60,843 bases of DNA, from positions 1 to 60,843 of the forward strand of contig URJI01000004.1 in assembly GCA_900548215.1 (NCBI GenBank), read 5' to 3'. Each line of letters opens with the position of its first letter. Positions within the stretch are counted from its first letter, which is position 1. Of the stretch, positions 41,159 through 50,637 are shown piece after piece. The notes under the pieces were generated by a model. That model did no database searches and had not been told where the DNA came from. It saw only the letters and a list, made by a program, of their open reading frames with translations. The stretch comes from an uncultured Coprococcus sp. Lineage in GTDB: Bacteria > Bacillota > Clostridia > Lachnospirales > Lachnospiraceae. A program made the translations under genes and the position numbers.

Positions 41159-42061
41159 ATGAGAAATATAAAATCGGGATCAGTTAAAATGATGGCAGTC
41201 ATGTTGGTATTCATAGTGATATTGTCATTTTTGCCATCGGACACAGCGAAAGCTGCAGTTATTACAAAGAACAATGTAGAGGAAATGCCGATACAGCTTC
41301 TGGGCTATGAGGCGAACACGGTTACATTTGACAGGGAGATCATATCGATCAGGGCTTACAGCGGCAGTGAGTATGTGACATATAAAAAGGTATCATACAA
41401 CAAGCTGTGCTTCATAGGCAGAAAATGCGGAAGAAGATACATAGAAGTCATGACTGGAGATCACAAGATCATAAAGTGTTACGTGAGAGTGAACACAAAT
41501 CTGTACATTGGGAAGGGGTATCTCAGGGATGTAACCACTTCCAAGGATATAAAGAGTGTGAGTGCATCCGATAAAGATTTCGTGCATGTGTACAGATATG
41601 ATGACACCAAGCGGGGCTATGCGATTGAGTTATGGAACAAGACCGGAACGGCAAATGTGGTTGTCCGCTATACAGACGGAACATTCAATGTAATAAAGGT
41701 CATAACATCGCCTCACAAGCATTCATGGATAAGAGTGGCAGATAAGACTGAGAAGGTGCCGGTGTTTAAGAAGACTATAGTAAAGAAAGCTGTGCTTACA
41801 TGGCCGGATGGCTCAGATGCATCGCAGTTCTACTCAGGGGACATCGATACACCATTCAGCAACAGCAAGCTTATCGGCTGGTGTCAGAAACACTGCACTG
41901 CCTGCAATGGAAAATATGCCACACAGCCTGACCCTCAGGGAAGATGTGCATCCACAGTGACATGCAAGATAAAGAATGTCACAAAATGGGTCAAAACAGG
42001 AACGAAGACCAAGACCATAACATCACACGTACAGTGCAGATATTGTGGTGAAGTAAAATAA
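41159..42061 (+). CDS. Secreted Cys-rich protein, paralogue B
   Basis: A 300-residue exported protein related to the product at 39986. The signal peptide (basic start, MMAVMLVFIVILSFL, cleavage near TAKA-A) is followed by the shared IQLLGYEANTVTF element, GRRYIEVMTGDHK, HKHSWIRVADKTEKVPVFKK, TWPDGSDA and the Cys-rich end (WCQKHCTACNGKY, DPQGRCAS, HVQCRYCGEVK). The conserved spacing of Cys and His points to a common fold. ATG 41159 follows GGAGGGAAAT. It lies in the same direction as its neighbours and probably in the ECF-controlled transcript. Confidence 0.85.
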   Translation: MRNIKSGSVKMMAVMLVFIVILSFLPSDTAKAAVITKNNVEEMPIQLLGYEANTVTFDREIISIRAYSGSEYVTYKKVSYNKLCFIGRKCGRRYIEVMTGDHKIIKCYVRVNTNLYIGKGYLRDVTTSKDIKSVSASDKDFVHVYRYDDTKRGYAIELWNKTGTANVVVRYTDGTFNVIKVITSPHKHSWIRVADKTEKVPVFKKTIVKKAVLTWPDGSDASQFYSGDIDTPFSNSKLIGWCQKHCTACNGKYATQPDPQGRCASTVTCKIKNVTKWVKTGTKTKTITSHVQCRYCGEVK

Positions 42062-42084
42062 AGTATGAAAAGGAGATTTTAACT

Positions 42085-43176
42085 ATGAACAGAAAAAGGT
42101 GTAAATTTACAAAGATAATAGCAGCTATACTCATCGCAGTGATGATATGTGGAAATGCCGGAGTAAAAGGATTTGGTACGAAGATAACTGCAAAAGCAGC
42201 GACGCCTATTGAAAGAACACTTTATTGGAATATGGAACATAACGGAACTCTTGACAGTAATGAAAAAGATGTATATGTATTCAGTTTGAAAAGATCGGGA
42301 AAGGTTAATATTCAATTAACCACAGAAGGATACGTATATTATAGTGCAGAAATTTCTATATATGATGCATCTGATGAACGTATTAAATATTATGATATTG
42401 AAAAGGGAAGTTATAACTACTCATTTGAACTGCTGGCAGGTTCATACAAATTAGTTATAGATAGCGTAGATAATGAATATTCATTTGTTCCTAAATTTAC
42501 TCCATCAGGAGAGACAAAACAGGAAAGCTACATGGCAAAGAACAATTCTACAGCAACGGGTACATATTATACTTTAGGAAAAAAGGTCAGAGGACAGCTT
42601 GCAATGAATGATGCTATGGACATATATAAGCTTAACATAACAAAGCCAGGATATGTGACAATTGCGATAAGTAGTTACCTCAATGATTATGATATTTCAG
42701 TCATCAATGAATATCAGAATGATCCTGTATATTCGGTAACTGAATTGGGTGCAGGATCGTATAAGAAAAGTTTCTTTGCAAGAAAGGGAATACATTATTT
42801 TATAATTCAGAAGGATTCATATAACACAGATAGTAAGTATTGCGGTTCATACACATTTACAATAACGAATACAGGAATTCCTACATCTAGGATATCTAAA
42901 GTGACCAATTCTTCCAGGAAGGCAGCAACAGTCAGATGGAATACAAGCTCGCGCGTGGACGGTTACCAGATCCAGTATTCTGTGACAAACACTTACAAAA
43001 AAGGTTACACCAAGACAGTTATGATTAGAAAAAAAGCTACTGCTGCGACAGTCCTCAGAAATCTCAGAAAGGGTGCCACATACTATGTGAGAATCCGTAC
43101 ATTTAAGAGAGACTCATTTGATGTTGCTCAGTGGTCAGCATGGAGCAGTTCAGCTAAGATCAGAATTACAAAATAA
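42085..43176 (+). CDS. Secreted protein with pre-peptidase-like domains and fibronectin type III domain
   Basis: A 363-residue exported protein. Signal peptide: basic start, IIAAILIAVMICGNAG, cleavage near AKAA. Two domains resembling PPC (bacterial pre-peptidase C-terminal) follow: residues ~45-140 (SNEKDVYVFSLKRSGKVNIQ, LLAGSYKLVID) and ~160-265 (MDIYKLNITKPGYVTIAIS). The C-terminal ~95 residues are fibronectin type III (ATVRWNTSSRVDGYQIQYS, GATYYVRIRTFK, WSAWSSS). No catalytic domain is present, so it is probably an adhesive or wall-associated protein. Ribosome binding site AAGGAGAT. Last gene before the shared terminator. Confidence 0.85.
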   Translation: MNRKRCKFTKIIAAILIAVMICGNAGVKGFGTKITAKAATPIERTLYWNMEHNGTLDSNEKDVYVFSLKRSGKVNIQLTTEGYVYYSAEISIYDASDERIKYYDIEKGSYNYSFELLAGSYKLVIDSVDNEYSFVPKFTPSGETKQESYMAKNNSTATGTYYTLGKKVRGQLAMNDAMDIYKLNITKPGYVTIAISSYLNDYDISVINEYQNDPVYSVTELGAGSYKKSFFARKGIHYFIIQKDSYNTDSKYCGSYTFTITNTGIPTSRISKVTNSSRKAATVRWNTSSRVDGYQIQYSVTNTYKKGYTKTVMIRKKATAATVLRNLRKGATYYVRIRTFKRDSFDVAQWSAWSSSAKIRITK

Positions 43177-43246
43177 ATTTATAATACGTAATTAACAATG
43201 AAGGCAATGCAGGATACATAGTAAGATAAAATGTAATATAAAAATG

Positions 43247-43304
43247 AAGCAGTATATAGCATGGAGGTCAAAGACCAGAGATATGCTATATACTGCTTTT
43301 GTTT
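43247..43304. terminator. Bidirectional terminator between converging genes
   Basis: Perfect 16-bp arms AAGCAGTATATAGCAT (43247-43262) and 43283-43298, with GGTC/GACC pairing inside the loop and TTTTGTTTTG after. It serves the secreted cluster (plus) and probably the activase gene (minus). Confidence 0.88.
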
Positions 43305-43351
43305 TGCTTATAGATTATAAGGTGGATAAAACCTTTCGAAGCGTCAGATAT

Positions 43352-46300
43352 TTATTTCTTCATATTCTTGTTTGCCGCTGCGAGCATGAGCTTGATACGG
43401 TTTACCTGATTGACCTCAGATGCACCAGGATCATAGTCGACTGCCACGATGTTTGCCTCAGGATATGCCTCACGCAGATGCTTTATAACACCTTTGCCAA
43501 CGATATGGTTAGGCAGACAGGCAAATGGCTGTGCACAGACGATGTTTGGAGCGCCGCTCTTTATGAGCTCGATCATCTCACCCGTAAGGAACCAGCCCTC
43601 ACCGTTCTGGTTACCGATGGATACGATAGGCCTTGCGTATGCGGCAAGCTTTTCGATATGAGCTGGAGCTTCAAATCTCTTGCTCTTTTCAAGAGCCTCC
43701 CTTGCCGGCTTTCTGAAGGACTCCAGAACCTTTATAACGGTGTTACTGACTATGGCACCCTTCTTGGTTTTGCCAAGGAACTCATAGTTGTAATTGTTGT
43801 TGTAGAAGCAGTACATGAAGAAGTCAAGGAGATCTGGCATAACAGCTTCGGCTCCCTCTGCCTCAAGCAGGTCAACAAGATGGTTGTTGGCTGATGGCAG
43901 GAACTTTACAAGAATCTCACCGACTATACCGACTCTAGGCTTCTTGATGTCAAGAAGTGGGAGAGTGTCAAAGTCGTGGACTATTCCCTGTATATTCTTC
44001 TTGAATACTGAGTTGCTTCCAGTCTTTGTAAGACTATCAAGACAGATCTTTTTCCACTTCTCATGGAGTGCATTTGCCGAGCCCTTTTCCTTCTCATAAG
44101 GTCTTGTCCTGTACAGACATCTCATGAACACATCACCGTATATCAGAGCCTGCATAGCACGTTTTACTACCTTGTAGCTTATCTTAAAGCCTGAGTTCTT
44201 CTCAAAGCCCTGGGCCGACAGTGCGATCACAGGAATCTGTCCGTATCCTGCCTTTGAGAGGGCACGTCTGATAAATCCTACATAGTTGGTTGCACGGCAT
44301 CCGCCACCAGTCTGGCTCATGATTACTGCCAGCTTGTTCACATCGTACTTTCCAGATGTGATGGCGCTCATCATCTGTCCTACAACGATGAGAGATGGAT
44401 AACATGCGTCGTTATTTACATACTTAAGTCCTACATCTATAGTCTCCTTGGTGGCATCAGGAAGAATCTCGATGTTGATTCCCATGCACTTAAATGCCGG
44501 TGCAAGAAGATCAAAGTGGATAGGAGACATCTGAGGAGCAAGAACTGTGTAATCCTTCTTCATCTCCTTGGTAAATTCTATTCTGTTGATGGCGCTGCTC
44601 GACGGACATGTCTTGTAGTGCTGTTCATGTCTTGAGTTGACCGCGCTTATGAGGGATCTTATTCTGATCCTTGCGGCACCTAAGTTGCTGACCTCATCGA
44701 TCTTGAGGACAGTGTATATCTTGCCGGACTTGGTAAGTATATCATTTACACAGTCTGTAGTTACAGCGTCCAGCCCACAGCCAAATGAGTTGAGCTGTAT
44801 GAGCTCTAAGTTGTCACAGGTCTTGACGTAGTTGGCTGCCTTGTACAGTCTTGAGTGGTACATCCACTGGTCGGAGACTATGAGAGGTCTTTCAACTTTA
44901 CCAAGGTGTGCGACTGAATCCTCAGTAAAGACAGCGATCTTGTATGAGTTGATGAGCTCAGGAAGACCGTGGTTGATCTCGGGATCTAAGTGGTATGGAC
45001 GACCTGCCAGAACTATACCGAGCATATCGTGTTCATCAATATATCTGAGGGTTTCTTCACCTTTAGCACGTACATCTTCCTTGACCTTCTCTGCCTCTGC
45101 GTACGCCGCATGTATGGCACTTCCGATCTCGTCCATTGTCACATCATAGTACTTGGACATCTCACGGTACATACGCTTTATAAGCGCTTCTTCATTGTCC
45201 AGAGCCACAAATGGTCTGATAAATGTCACATCGTCAGCCTTCAGTTCCTCCATGTTGTTCTTGATGTTCTCTGCATAAGAAGCAACGATAGGACAGTTGT
45301 AGTGATTGTTTGCCTCAGGAGTCTCGTTCATCTCATATGGTACACATGGGTAGAAGATGGATTTGATTCCGTTCTTAAGCAGCCACATCACATGTCCGTG
45401 GGATATCTTTGCAGGGTAACACTCTGACTCACTAGGTATGGACTCGATACCCAGGCTGTATATGTCTCTTGATGACTTTGGAGAGAGCACTACTGAGAAA
45501 CCAAGCTTTGTGAGGAATGTGTGCCAGAAAGGATAGTTCTCGTACATGTTGAGTACACGGGGAACACCTATCACACCGCGCTTTGCTTCCTCGGGCTTGA
45601 GTGATTCATATCCAAATATTCTTCCAAGTTTATATTCAAAGAGGTTAGGTATGTTGTCAGCATTCTTCTTCAGACCGACACCCTTCTCACATCTATTTCC
45701 GGTGATGAACCTCTTGCCGTTTGAGAATTTGTTTATGGTGAGGAGACAGTTGTTCGTACATCCCTTACATCTTGTCATCGAGCTCTCGTATGTGAGCTTT
45801 CTTATCTCCTCGATAGGGAGCATGGTTGTCACAAATCCCTCTTTGTATTTGTTCCTAGCTATGAGGGCTGCGCCAAAAGCACCCATGATACCTGAGATGT
45901 CAGGCCTGATGGCTGTTCTTCCGGATATGACTTCAAAGCTCTTTAAAACCGCATCGTTGTAGAAAGTACCACCCTGTACCACGATGTTTTTTCCGAGATC
46001 CTGCGGGTTGGTGAGCTTTATAACCTTGAGAAGTGCATTCTTGATGACGGAGTATGCAAGTCCGGCTGAGATATCAGCAACGGATGCGCCCTCCTTCTGC
46101 GCCTGCTTTACCTTTGAATTCATGAAAACCGTACATCTTGAACCGAGGTCGATAGGTGTCTTTGCTGTGATGGCGATGTGCGCAAAGTCTGCGATATCGT
46201 AGTTCAGCGACTTTGCAAATGTCTCTATGAATGAGCCGCATCCAGATGAGCATGCTTCGTTCAGCATAACGTTATCTACAACACCATTCTTGATCTTGAT

Positions 46301-47572
46301 ACACTTCATATCCTGACCGCCGATATCGAGGATACAGTCAACCTCCGGGTCAAAGAACGCAGCGGCGGTGTAGTGTGCTATGGTCTCAACCTCACCGAAA
46401 TCCAGTGAGAGAGCCTGTTTGATAAGCGCTTCACCATAACCTGTGGAGCATGATCCAGCGATCACTGCGCCATCAGGAAGCTTACTGTATATATCTTTTA
46501 TAGCTCTGATAGTAGTGTTCAGTGGACTTCCGTTGTTGCTGCTGTAGAAGTCGTAGAGCAGTTCACCGTTTGAACCTACAAGTGCAACCTTTGTGGTTGT
46601 TGAACCGGCATCCACGCCGATAAAGCATTTGCCCTTATATGTGGCAAGATCACCTCGCTTTACAGCGTATTTGTTGTGATCTGCTTTGAATTTCTCGTAA
46701 TCTTCGTCACTGTCAAAGAGTGGGGCAAGTCTCTCAACACCTGAAGAGAGATTAAGTTCCTGTGACAGTGCGTGTATGAGCTCGGAGAGAGTCATAGTGA
46801 TCTCCGGCTTGGAATTCAGGGCAGCACCAACTGCGGCAAACAGATGTGAGTGTCCCGGATCTATGATGGCGTCTCCTGTGAGATTGAGCGTTCTTATGAA
46901 AGCGTTCTTTAACTCTGGAAGGAAGTGAAGAGGACCTCCAAGGAATGCAACGTTGCCCTTTATAGGCTTACCACAGGCAAGACCTGATATTGTCTGGTTT
47001 ACAACAGCCTGGAATATGGAAGCTGCCAGATTCGGTTTGGTGGCACCTTCGTTGATAAGTGGCTGTATATCTGTCTTAGCGAATACACCGCATCTTGCGG
47101 CGATCGGATAGATGGTATCATAGTCCTTTGCATAGTCGTTAAGACCTGATGCGTCCGTCTGAAGAAGAGTAGCCATCTGGTCGATGAAAGAACCTGTACC
47201 ACCGGCACATACTCCGTTCATACGCTGTTCGATTCCGTTCGTAAAGTATATGATCTTGGCATCTTCACCGCCGAGCTCTATGGCGACGTCTGTCTGAGGT
47301 GCATAGTCCTGAAGTGCCTCAGATACGCAGACTACCTCCTGTGTAAATGGCACACCGATGAGCTGTGCCAGTGCAAGCCCGCCTGATCCAGTTATACATG
47401 GATTTACTTCAAGGTCACTGAGACTGTCTTTTGCCTCTTCAACAAGTTCCTTCAATGTTTCTTTGATATTTGCAAAATGCCGCTTATAATCCGAAAAAAG
47501 TATCTTGTGTTCATCGTTTAAAACAGCAACTTTAACTGTAGTTGATCCAATATCAATTCCTAATGTGTACAT
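43352..47572 (-). CDS. 2-hydroxyacyl-CoA dehydratase activase-type fusion protein
   Basis: A 1406-residue protein of the BcrAD/BadF/HgdC family, the ATP-dependent electron activators of 2-hydroxyacyl-CoA dehydratases. Two ASKHA ATPase domains are present (GIDIGSTTVKVAVL at residue 5; GVDAGSTTTKVALV near 318), with GGTGSFIDQM and the cluster-binding segment NEACSSGCGSFIET. A CKGCTNNC motif near residue 600 and a DUF2229-like region follow, and the last ~400 residues resemble the dehydratase-type subunit (GGGCRATNYVGFIRRAL). Such fusions are widespread in anaerobic Clostridia; the physiological substrate is unknown. Transcribed alone from a clear promoter. Confidence 0.9.
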   Translation of the reverse strand: MYTLGIDIGSTTVKVAVLNDEHKILFSDYKRHFANIKETLKELVEEAKDSLSDLEVNPCITGSGGLALAQLIGVPFTQEVVCVSEALQDYAPQTDVAIELGGEDAKIIYFTNGIEQRMNGVCAGGTGSFIDQMATLLQTDASGLNDYAKDYDTIYPIAARCGVFAKTDIQPLINEGATKPNLAASIFQAVVNQTISGLACGKPIKGNVAFLGGPLHFLPELKNAFIRTLNLTGDAIIDPGHSHLFAAVGAALNSKPEITMTLSELIHALSQELNLSSGVERLAPLFDSDEDYEKFKADHNKYAVKRGDLATYKGKCFIGVDAGSTTTKVALVGSNGELLYDFYSSNNGSPLNTTIRAIKDIYSKLPDGAVIAGSCSTGYGEALIKQALSLDFGEVETIAHYTAAAFFDPEVDCILDIGGQDMKCIKIKNGVVDNVMLNEACSSGCGSFIETFAKSLNYDIADFAHIAITAKTPIDLGSRCTVFMNSKVKQAQKEGASVADISAGLAYSVIKNALLKVIKLTNPQDLGKNIVVQGGTFYNDAVLKSFEVISGRTAIRPDISGIMGAFGAALIARNKYKEGFVTTMLPIEEIRKLTYESSMTRCKGCTNNCLLTINKFSNGKRFITGNRCEKGVGLKKNADNIPNLFEYKLGRIFGYESLKPEEAKRGVIGVPRVLNMYENYPFWHTFLTKLGFSVVLSPKSSRDIYSLGIESIPSESECYPAKISHGHVMWLLKNGIKSIFYPCVPYEMNETPEANNHYNCPIVASYAENIKNNMEELKADDVTFIRPFVALDNEEALIKRMYREMSKYYDVTMDEIGSAIHAAYAEAEKVKEDVRAKGEETLRYIDEHDMLGIVLAGRPYHLDPEINHGLPELINSYKIAVFTEDSVAHLGKVERPLIVSDQWMYHSRLYKAANYVKTCDNLELIQLNSFGCGLDAVTTDCVNDILTKSGKIYTVLKIDEVSNLGAARIRIRSLISAVNSRHEQHYKTCPSSSAINRIEFTKEMKKDYTVLAPQMSPIHFDLLAPAFKCMGINIEILPDATKETIDVGLKYVNNDACYPSLIVVGQMMSAITSGKYDVNKLAVIMSQTGGGCRATNYVGFIRRALSKAGYGQIPVIALSAQGFEKNSGFKISYKVVKRAMQALIYGDVFMRCLYRTRPYEKEKGSANALHEKWKKICLDSLTKTGSNSVFKKNIQGIVHDFDTLPLLDIKKPRVGIVGEILVKFLPSANNHLVDLLEAEGAEAVMPDLLDFFMYCFYNNNYNYEFLGKTKKGAIVSNTVIKVLESFRKPAREALEKSKRFEAPAHIEKLAAYARPIVSIGNQNGEGWFLTGEMIELIKSGAPNIVCAQPFACLPNHIVGKGVIKHLREAYPEANIVAVDYDPGASEVNQVNRIKLMLAAANKNMKK

Positions 47573-47614
47573 AAAACAACCCTTCCAATTCTTTTGTGTC
47601 TTGTTGAATGTGTG

Positions 47615-47641
47615 GCTTTTAGGGCAGTACGCCCTTAAAGC
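47615..47641 (-). other. Leader hairpin of the activase gene
   Basis: GCTTTTAGGGC (47615-47625) faces GCCCTTAAAGC (47631-47641) with one mismatch and a 5-base loop. It lies at the expected 5' end of the minus-strand transcript and may stabilise it or bind a regulator. Confidence 0.6.
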
Positions 47642-47647
47642 TTCTTT

Positions 47648-47676
47648 ATTATAGTGTAGGGTTAAAAAAAAAACAA
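47648..47676 (-). promoter_or_regulatory. Promoter of the activase gene
   Basis: On the minus strand, TTGTTT (47671-47676) and TATAAT (47648-47653) are 17 bases apart. Transcription should begin near 47641, about 70 bases before the start codon. Confidence 0.75.
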
Positions 47677-47788
47677 TGACTTTATGAAAACTTAACTATT
47701 GTAAAAAGTGATATAGAAACATATGCTGCACAAGTCACATTTTACTGACACAGGCATAAAATATAAAAAAGCTTTTCAGGGGCAGGTT

Positions 47789-48124
47789 ATGAATTTTGAT
47801 ACTTGTAATGGTGTCATCCATGTGGTGAAGAAGGGGGATACACTGTACAAATTGTCCAGGATCTACAAGGTGAAGCTGAGCGATATCATTTCCGCAAATC
47901 CGTATATAAATGTATATAATATGCAGCCGGGAGATGAGGTGTGTATTCCGGTGATCATGGAGGAAGATTTTCTTGTTTATAAAGTGAAGGATGGGGACAC
48001 ATTTGAAGAGGTGCTTAAGAACACGGGAGTGTCGCCGGATGATCTGTTCAAACTCAATCCGGATCTCTATAAGATCCCTCTGATCTGTGATATGGAGATA
48101 AAATATGTAGATTTCCAGAGATAG
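47789..48124 (+). CDS. Protein with two LysM domains
   Basis: An 111-residue protein made of two LysM modules. The first is clear (VKKGDTLYKLSRIYKVKLSD, then NMQPGDEVCIP); the second is more divergent (VKDGDTFEEVLKNTGVSPDD). LysM binds N-acetylglucosamine polymers such as peptidoglycan. No signal peptide is visible with ATG 47789; the frame is open back to 47723, but that extension is not a signal peptide either. So the protein may act inside the cell or during sporulation, as some short LysM proteins do. Start choice is moderate. Confidence 0.75.
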   Translation: MNFDTCNGVIHVVKKGDTLYKLSRIYKVKLSDIISANPYINVYNMQPGDEVCIPVIMEEDFLVYKVKDGDTFEEVLKNTGVSPDDLFKLNPDLYKIPLICDMEIKYVDFQR

Positions 48125-48138
48125 GAATTTTTTATGGA

Positions 48139-48162
48139 ATAAAGCCGTGCTGCAGGCTTTAT
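48139..48162 (+). other. Short hairpin after the LysM gene
   Basis: ATAAAGCC (48139-48146) pairs with GGCTTTAT (48155-48162) around an 8-base loop. No clear U-run; possible weak terminator. Confidence 0.4.
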
Positions 48163-48334
48163 GTCTGTGGTATGGCATAGTACATATATAGAAAATATAA
48201 AATGGCGTGTAGTGCGTGATGCTGTCTTCATTGACCAGGTTAGAAAAACTTAATTATTTCTGATGTTGTAAAGTCATTTTTAATATTATATAATTCAAAA
48301 GGTGTAGTTTAAAAAATAACGAATGGAGAATTTT

Positions 48335-49180
48335 ATGAATATAATAAGCAAGATAGAGAGAAAATTTGGGAAATACTCTATACGCAATCTCACACTTTAT
48401 CTTATCATCGGATACGCAATTGGATATCTGCTCTATATGTTCAGACCAGAAATCCTGCTGATGCTGACGCTGGACCCGGCTATGGTCATGAAGGGGCAGG
48501 TGTGGAGACTTGTTACATGGATCATCACGCCGCCGACGTGGGGCGTTGATATATTCACCATAATCATGCTGTTCTTTTATTATAGTATAGGATCGCTTCT
48601 TGAGAGAACCATAGGAACGTTTTTGTATAACCTTTATATGTTCAGTTCTATGCTGTTTACTATGGTTGGCATGATGCTGGCGCATATATTCTGTACGTAT
48701 CTCATACATTATGATTATGCGCTTTCAGGGGGATATTTGGTATATGCATCCACATACTATATACTGCTTTCCATATTCCTTGCGATTGCCGTGTGCTATC
48801 CGGATATGAGTGTTCTGTATGCCATGATCATCCCGATCAAGATGAAGTACCTTTCTATTATATATATACTGATCATCGTTTATTATTTTATAAATGAGTC
48901 ATTTATGGGAAGGGTCAACATAGTGATGTCGCTTGTCAGCTTTGTCATATTCTATCTGAGTACGAAGAATATAAGACGTTTTTCACCTAAGCAGATGAAG
49001 CGGCGGAGAAATTACAACAAACAGGTTAAGGCCGCAAGACAGCAGAATGTAAGCCATAGATGTGTGATCTGCGGACGAACAGATAAGGATTATCCTGATC
49101 TGCAGTTCAGATATTGTTCCAAGTGTACCGGCAATAAGGAATACTGTCAGGATCATCTGTTTACACATACGCATAATTAA
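48335..49180 (+). CDS. Rhomboid-like membrane protein with zinc-ribbon tail
   Basis: A 281-residue protein with about six membrane helices and a cytoplasmic Cys/His-rich tail. It keeps the rhomboid hallmarks WR (QVWRLVTWI) and a G-x-x-x-E element (GSLLERTIGT), but where an active protease has GxSx and a late-helix His I see SGGYLVYAST and no matching His, so catalysis is doubtful. The tail contains CVICGRTDKD, YCSKC and CQDHLFTHTH, a likely zinc site. ATG 48335 follows GGAG with good spacing. It may act as a scaffold, like derlins and iRhoms. It precedes an unknown 472-residue protein by 24 bases. Confidence 0.78.
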   Translation: MNIISKIERKFGKYSIRNLTLYLIIGYAIGYLLYMFRPEILLMLTLDPAMVMKGQVWRLVTWIITPPTWGVDIFTIIMLFFYYSIGSLLERTIGTFLYNLYMFSSMLFTMVGMMLAHIFCTYLIHYDYALSGGYLVYASTYYILLSIFLAIAVCYPDMSVLYAMIIPIKMKYLSIIYILIIVYYFINESFMGRVNIVMSLVSFVIFYLSTKNIRRFSPKQMKRRRNYNKQVKAARQQNVSHRCVICGRTDKDYPDLQFRYCSKCTGNKEYCQDHLFTHTHN

Positions 49181-49204
49181 TTTTATAAGGACAGGGAATC
49201 AGAT

Positions 49205-50623
49205 ATGTACAACGAAGAGAAGAAATTGATAACAGATATACAGAGAAAGAAGGATCTTGATAAGAACCTGAAGATGTTTTCAGATGTGGCTTTTAAGGCT
49301 GATTATGAGTATGCCTGCCACAAGTTCACACTGAATTATCTCACATTGAAGGACATGCATATGGATGGAGACATTCCAGATGATCCGTATATTGCGCAGT
49401 GTCAGACTGTGATAGACAAGCTTGCTGCAGATTTTATCGCAGGGGACAGGAACGAAACTTATGATGAGGATATAAAACTCATATCAGATGTGAGAAACAC
49501 CATCACAGGCAAGATGAAGGTACTCACTTCATACACAGATGCATTTGAGACATATGAGTATATTTTAAATAGAAAAGAATACAATTTTGAAGAGAACATG
49601 ACCGATGATCTCAAGAGTGAACTTGAGGAGCTTGATGTCACAGAATTTGCAGACGAGATATACAGATTTGTATTTTCAGATTCTGACAAGGTTGCTGTCA
49701 ATTCCAAGCTGCAGTCTCTTATAGGGCAGCTTCCAATCCGTATGACGAAGAACAGATTCTATGATATCCTGGGTGATACACTTGATATCTATAACGGAGT
49801 GGAGAAGGAGTCTTTGGATCAGTTTATGGAGATGGTGGAAAGCACAGCACTCATAAGACGTCCGGATGGATTTGAGACAGAGTATCCTGATCTCTGCAAT
49901 GCTCTAGATACCTTAAAAAATGGCAATTATACAGATATGGATTATGCCGCTTACAGCAAGCTGGCAGGAGTCCTTGACAGAAGTGCAGAGTTCCTGAATT
50001 CAGTTGTGACTGAGTACATGCTCATCATAGAGCTGGTCAATGACCTGTATGTCATGATGCTTGCAGTTTCAGCCAAAAGCAGTGTGTCTGAGAGCTGCCA
50101 GAAAGCCATGTCCCTCATAGGCAAGGCTGTTGCTGTTTCTGGAGATGAGATAGAGAGCGTGTACGCTATGCTCGATGAGATAGTGGGTGAGCAGGAGCAG
50201 GCCGGTGAGCATAAAGTTATGCTTGAGTCTGCTGTGTATGATATAACCACAGGATTTTCAGAGGATATAGCCAGATGTGAGCTTGAGAAGACATACAGGG
50301 ATCTTGAGACTATAGATAAGCTTCTCTCGGGAAGTATGTTTGTGGATATTGATAATATTGCAGTGGCTGGAGCACTCACAGTGGACAGTGACTACCTGGC
50401 TGCATGTAAGGAAAAGCTTGTGGGTGAATTTGCTGAATTGTTTGACGAGAATACCATGACAGTAAACAGAGCGGTTATGGCTAAGATACTTTCAAATATC
50501 CCGGTATTTTTCAACACTACGGATGAGATCAAGGAGTATGTGACCGGATCTCTTACAAGGTGCAGGGAGAAGAGTGAGCTGCTGGCAGATTATATAGTTA
50601 TAAAACAGATGATGGAAGAATAG
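49205..50623 (+). CDS. Hypothetical helical protein (472 aa)
   Basis: Soluble, acidic, mostly alpha-helical protein without signal peptide or membrane segment. Sequence such as YACHKFTLNYLTLKDMHMDG and AVSGDEIESVYAMLDEIVGE suggests a helical bundle. I do not recognise the family. The gene begins shortly after the rhomboid-like gene and runs into the next short gene after 14 bases, so the three are probably one transcript. Ribosome binding site AAGGACAGGG. Confidence 0.78.
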   Translation: MYNEEKKLITDIQRKKDLDKNLKMFSDVAFKADYEYACHKFTLNYLTLKDMHMDGDIPDDPYIAQCQTVIDKLAADFIAGDRNETYDEDIKLISDVRNTITGKMKVLTSYTDAFETYEYILNRKEYNFEENMTDDLKSELEELDVTEFADEIYRFVFSDSDKVAVNSKLQSLIGQLPIRMTKNRFYDILGDTLDIYNGVEKESLDQFMEMVESTALIRRPDGFETEYPDLCNALDTLKNGNYTDMDYAAYSKLAGVLDRSAEFLNSVVTEYMLIIELVNDLYVMMLAVSAKSSVSESCQKAMSLIGKAVAVSGDEIESVYAMLDEIVGEQEQAGEHKVMLESAVYDITTGFSEDIARCELEKTYRDLETIDKLLSGSMFVDIDNIAVAGALTVDSDYLAACKEKLVGEFAELFDENTMTVNRAVMAKILSNIPVFFNTTDEIKEYVTGSLTRCREKSELLADYIVIKQMMEE

Positions 50624-50637
50624 ACTAGGTGATAGAT

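Noticed and set aside
43244..43894. Plus-strand frame of 216 codons running into the activase gene
   Set aside because: It starts in the terminator hairpin and then overlaps a certain minus-strand gene.
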